From contig NZ_JACA01000007.1 in NCBI RefSeq assembly GCF_000520995.1, positions 1-64,000 of the forward strand: DNA of 64,000 nt. The letters are read 5' to 3'. The position numbers and the translations under genes are program-made. Source of the stretch: Aquimarina macrocephali JAMB N27 (GTDB lineage: Bacteria > Bacteroidota > Bacteroidia > Flavobacteriales > Flavobacteriaceae). This document shows, one piece after another, positions 62,283-64,000 of this stretch. Below the pieces are notes generated by a model. The model had not been told where the DNA came from. It did no database searches and worked only from the letters and a program-made list of their open reading frames with translations. The stretch's first letter is position 1. The number at the start of each line of letters is the position of its first letter.

Positions 62283-63518
62283 ATGAAAGTATATGTCAAC
62301 ACCTTATATCCAATATTGATACTGAGTTTTATTTTTCTATCAAGTTGCCAAACTGTTAAAAAAGTTTCTTTTGAAACCCCAGTAGACACTACTACTAAAA
62401 AAATTAATTTTCAAACTAAGCAAACCTATGAATTAAAAGATACAGGTGTATATGCCAGTAATGAATTTGATGGAGCTCGCCTTAATGGGTTTAGACAAAT
62501 AAACGACAGTACCGCTGCTGTAATTATAAGCCCAGAAAATACTCCTATCAACAAAAGTGCTTATTATGCTTTTAAAACATGGGCAAATACATCCAAATAT
62601 TTTTATTTTAAATTTCAATATACAGAAGGGCATAAACACAGGTATTTTCCTCGGCTAAAAGTAAATGGTCGGTGGAGAAGTATAGATTCAACTAATGTAT
62701 ATGAAATTGGAGAAAGTACTACGATTAAAGTAAAATTAGAAAAGACTCCTCTAGTAATAGCTTCACAAGAAATACAATCATCTAATGATGTTAAAAACTG
62801 GTATACAACATTAATCAAAGGAAAAGAGAGTTATGTAAATCTTAGTATTTTTGGAGCTTCAAAATTAGGCAGAAACTTACCTGTTTTAGATATCTATAAA
62901 GGTAAGCCTGAAAACAGAGATCTTATCGTTTTACTAACCCGTCAGCATCCTCCTGAAGTTACCGGTTATTTTGCCTTTCAGCACTTTGTACAAACCATAT
63001 TAGATGATTCTGAGCTTTCTGATAAGTTTTTAAATAGATACCGGGTATTGGCTTTTCCAATTATGAATCCTGATGGTGTAGATCTGGGGCACTGGAGACA
63101 TAATGCTGGTGGTGTTGATACTAATCGAGATTGGTCTGCATACCGACAGCCCGAAATTAGACAAACTGTACAATTTATTACCGAAACACTAAAAAACCAT
63201 AATTCTAAATTAATTCTGGGCTTAGATTTTCATTCTACCTGGTATGATATATTTTATACAAATCAAATACGAAAAGGCACTACTCTCCCCCATTTTGTAG
63301 AAAATTGGTTTACTGCATTAGAAAATAATATCCCTGACTATGTTGTAAACGAAAAACCAGGAAACAGCAAGAAACCTGTTTCTAAAGGGTGGTTTCTATA
63401 TGGGCATAATGCTACAGGTGTAACTTATGAAATAGGTGATGATACTCCAAGAGATAAAATAAAAGTGATCGGTACGGTTACTGCCGAACAAATGATGAGG
63501 ATTTTGGTAGGTAAATGA
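62283..63518 (+). CDS. M14-family zinc carboxypeptidase lipoprotein
   Basis: The protein has 411 residues with a lipobox (LILSFIFLSSC). The M14 fold shows the zinc motif TRQHPPEVTGYFAFQHF (His..Glu), FPIMNPDGVDLGHWRHNAGG, VDTNRDWSAYRQPE, the second-ligand region GLDFHSTWYDIFYT, and the catalytic Glu in GVTYEIGDDTPRDKIK. It is like bacterial M14 peptidases that remove C-terminal residues or cut peptidoglycan peptides outside the cytoplasm. It is convergent with the M24 gene, with a 25-bp gap. Confidence 0.88.
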   Translation: MKVYVNTLYPILILSFIFLSSCQTVKKVSFETPVDTTTKKINFQTKQTYELKDTGVYASNEFDGARLNGFRQINDSTAAVIISPENTPINKSAYYAFKTWANTSKYFYFKFQYTEGHKHRYFPRLKVNGRWRSIDSTNVYEIGESTTIKVKLEKTPLVIASQEIQSSNDVKNWYTTLIKGKESYVNLSIFGASKLGRNLPVLDIYKGKPENRDLIVLLTRQHPPEVTGYFAFQHFVQTILDDSELSDKFLNRYRVLAFPIMNPDGVDLGHWRHNAGGVDTNRDWSAYRQPEIRQTVQFITETLKNHNSKLILGLDFHSTWYDIFYTNQIRKGTTLPHFVENWFTALENNIPDYVVNEKPGNSKKPVSKGWFLYGHNATGVTYEIGDDTPRDKIKVIGTVTAEQMMRILVGK

Positions 63519-63543
63519 TTCTACAACTAAACTTTTCAACTAT

Positions 63544-64000
63544 CTATTTTCTTTTTGGTATAGTTATCAATTCTGTCTGTCTGTCGTTAACATATTTAAA
63601 ACCAGAAGTTCCCCAAAATCCTGCTTCTTCGAGCATAATACGGATATCTTTTTTCCATTCTGGGAGTGTTACTGTAGTATTCAATTCAATAGCATAAACC
63701 GTATTTTCATACAAGAGATAATCTCCTGTTCCCGGTACTCCACCTTGTGCATCCCACATTCCTATTGTTGGACCTGCAGAATGCCCATACAACCCTAATG
63801 GATGTGTGTATATTGATGGCTTAAGTCCTTCGGCTTTTCCCTGTTCCAGGGATTTCAATAAAATCTCATTTCCGGTCTTACCGGTCTTAAAATTAGATGT
63901 AAAAATATCCTGTACTTTATTTCCGTCTGCAAAAGCCTTTGTTAAAAACTCTGGCGGTGATGTTTCTTCATTTTTTAGAATATAAGCATGTTGCTGGCAA
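63544..64000 (-). CDS. M24-family metallopeptidase, 3' end (truncated by window)
   Basis: The open frame continues past the window edge; the visible 152 codons include QQHAYILKNEETSPPEFLTK and YTHPLGLYGHSAGPTIGMWD. The C-terminal metal site reads VYAIELNTTVTLPEWKKDIR with the Glu, and IMLEEAGFWGTSGFKYVNDR. This matches Xaa-Pro aminopeptidase-type M24 peptidases. The real start is outside. The gene runs towards the M14 gene. Confidence 0.8.
   Translation of the reverse strand, partial: CQQHAYILKNEETSPPEFLTKAFADGNKVQDIFTSNFKTGKTGNEILLKSLEQGKAEGLKPSIYTHPLGLYGHSAGPTIGMWDAQGGVPGTGDYLLYENTVYAIELNTTVTLPEWKKDIRIMLEEAGFWGTSGFKYVNDRQTELITIPKRK

Overview
The window looks like chromosomal DNA of a marine Flavobacteriaceae member (Bacteroidota), plausibly close to Aquimarina; the genus is an inference. 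The pointers are an A+T-rich sequence, lipoproteins with TSC/FCS-type lipoboxes, SusC-style outer-membrane receptor architecture, a CAL67264-type small membrane protein, 7TMR-DISM and membrane-bound AraC regulators, starts without Shine-Dalgarno sequences, and dispersed palindromic intergenic repeats. No tRNA, rRNA, CRISPR array or complete insertion sequence was seen.

Layout. 1-10 kb holds a membrane AraC regulator, a YjdI-type 4Fe-4S protein, a membrane-anchored GH113-like glycosidase, a secreted glycan-binding/Hint protein, an alpha/beta hydrolase, a LytTR regulator and a CPBP protease. 10-15.9 kb is accessory: two GIY-YIG proteins, an M41-like metallopeptidase ORF broken by an in-frame stop, a putAbiC abortive-infection protein, a gene that appears 3'-truncated, and many short repeats. 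15.9-27.1 kb holds a fatty acid hydroxylase-like protein, DUF2293, GNAT, a serine beta-lactamase-like hydrolase, a 7TMR-DISM/LuxR regulator next to an aerolysin-like lipoprotein, an oxidoreductase and a DinB protein.

27.5-29.4 kb is the most interesting part. A compact three-gene minus-strand operon encodes a Skp1-GlcNAc-transferase-like (GT60-type) glycosyltransferase, a prolyl-4-hydroxylase-type 2OG-Fe(II) oxygenase and a 121-residue lysine-rich protein with a single Gly/Pro segment containing PPPPPG. This matches the logic of the eukaryotic pathway that hydroxylates a proline and then adds GlcNAc to it, but here with a possible dedicated substrate encoded in the operon. A Crp/Fnr regulator is divergent from it.

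29.7-41.5 kb is regulatory and transport: Crp, AraC, TonB receptor, Lrp, LysE, PQQ sugar dehydrogenase, an ABA4-like/membrane protein/LytS/LytR operon and an M20 amidohydrolase. 41.5-42.7 kb is a long stretch without a recognisable gene. 43-46 kb has a DMT transporter and a hipBA toxin-antitoxin module with four palindromic operators. 46-64 kb is mostly metabolic: an FAD oxidase, SulP and TauE/SafE transporters, an MBL-fold lipoprotein, a cold-shock protein, an RluE-type pseudouridine synthase, histidine decarboxylase, DUF3050, an ettA/HAD/CAT operon, an acyl-CoA carboxylase beta subunit, an M14 carboxypeptidase and the 3' end of an M24 peptidase.

Two repeat families recur between genes: R1, a nested palindrome with TATCGAGAATAG arms, and R2, CTTCGAG/CTCAGGGTTCG units that also form the C-terminal codons of a GIY-YIG nuclease and a CPBP protein. 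A GGTAAATCCCCC-like motif sits about 85-120 nt upstream of three start codons. All functional calls come from reading motifs by eye; no database search was run.
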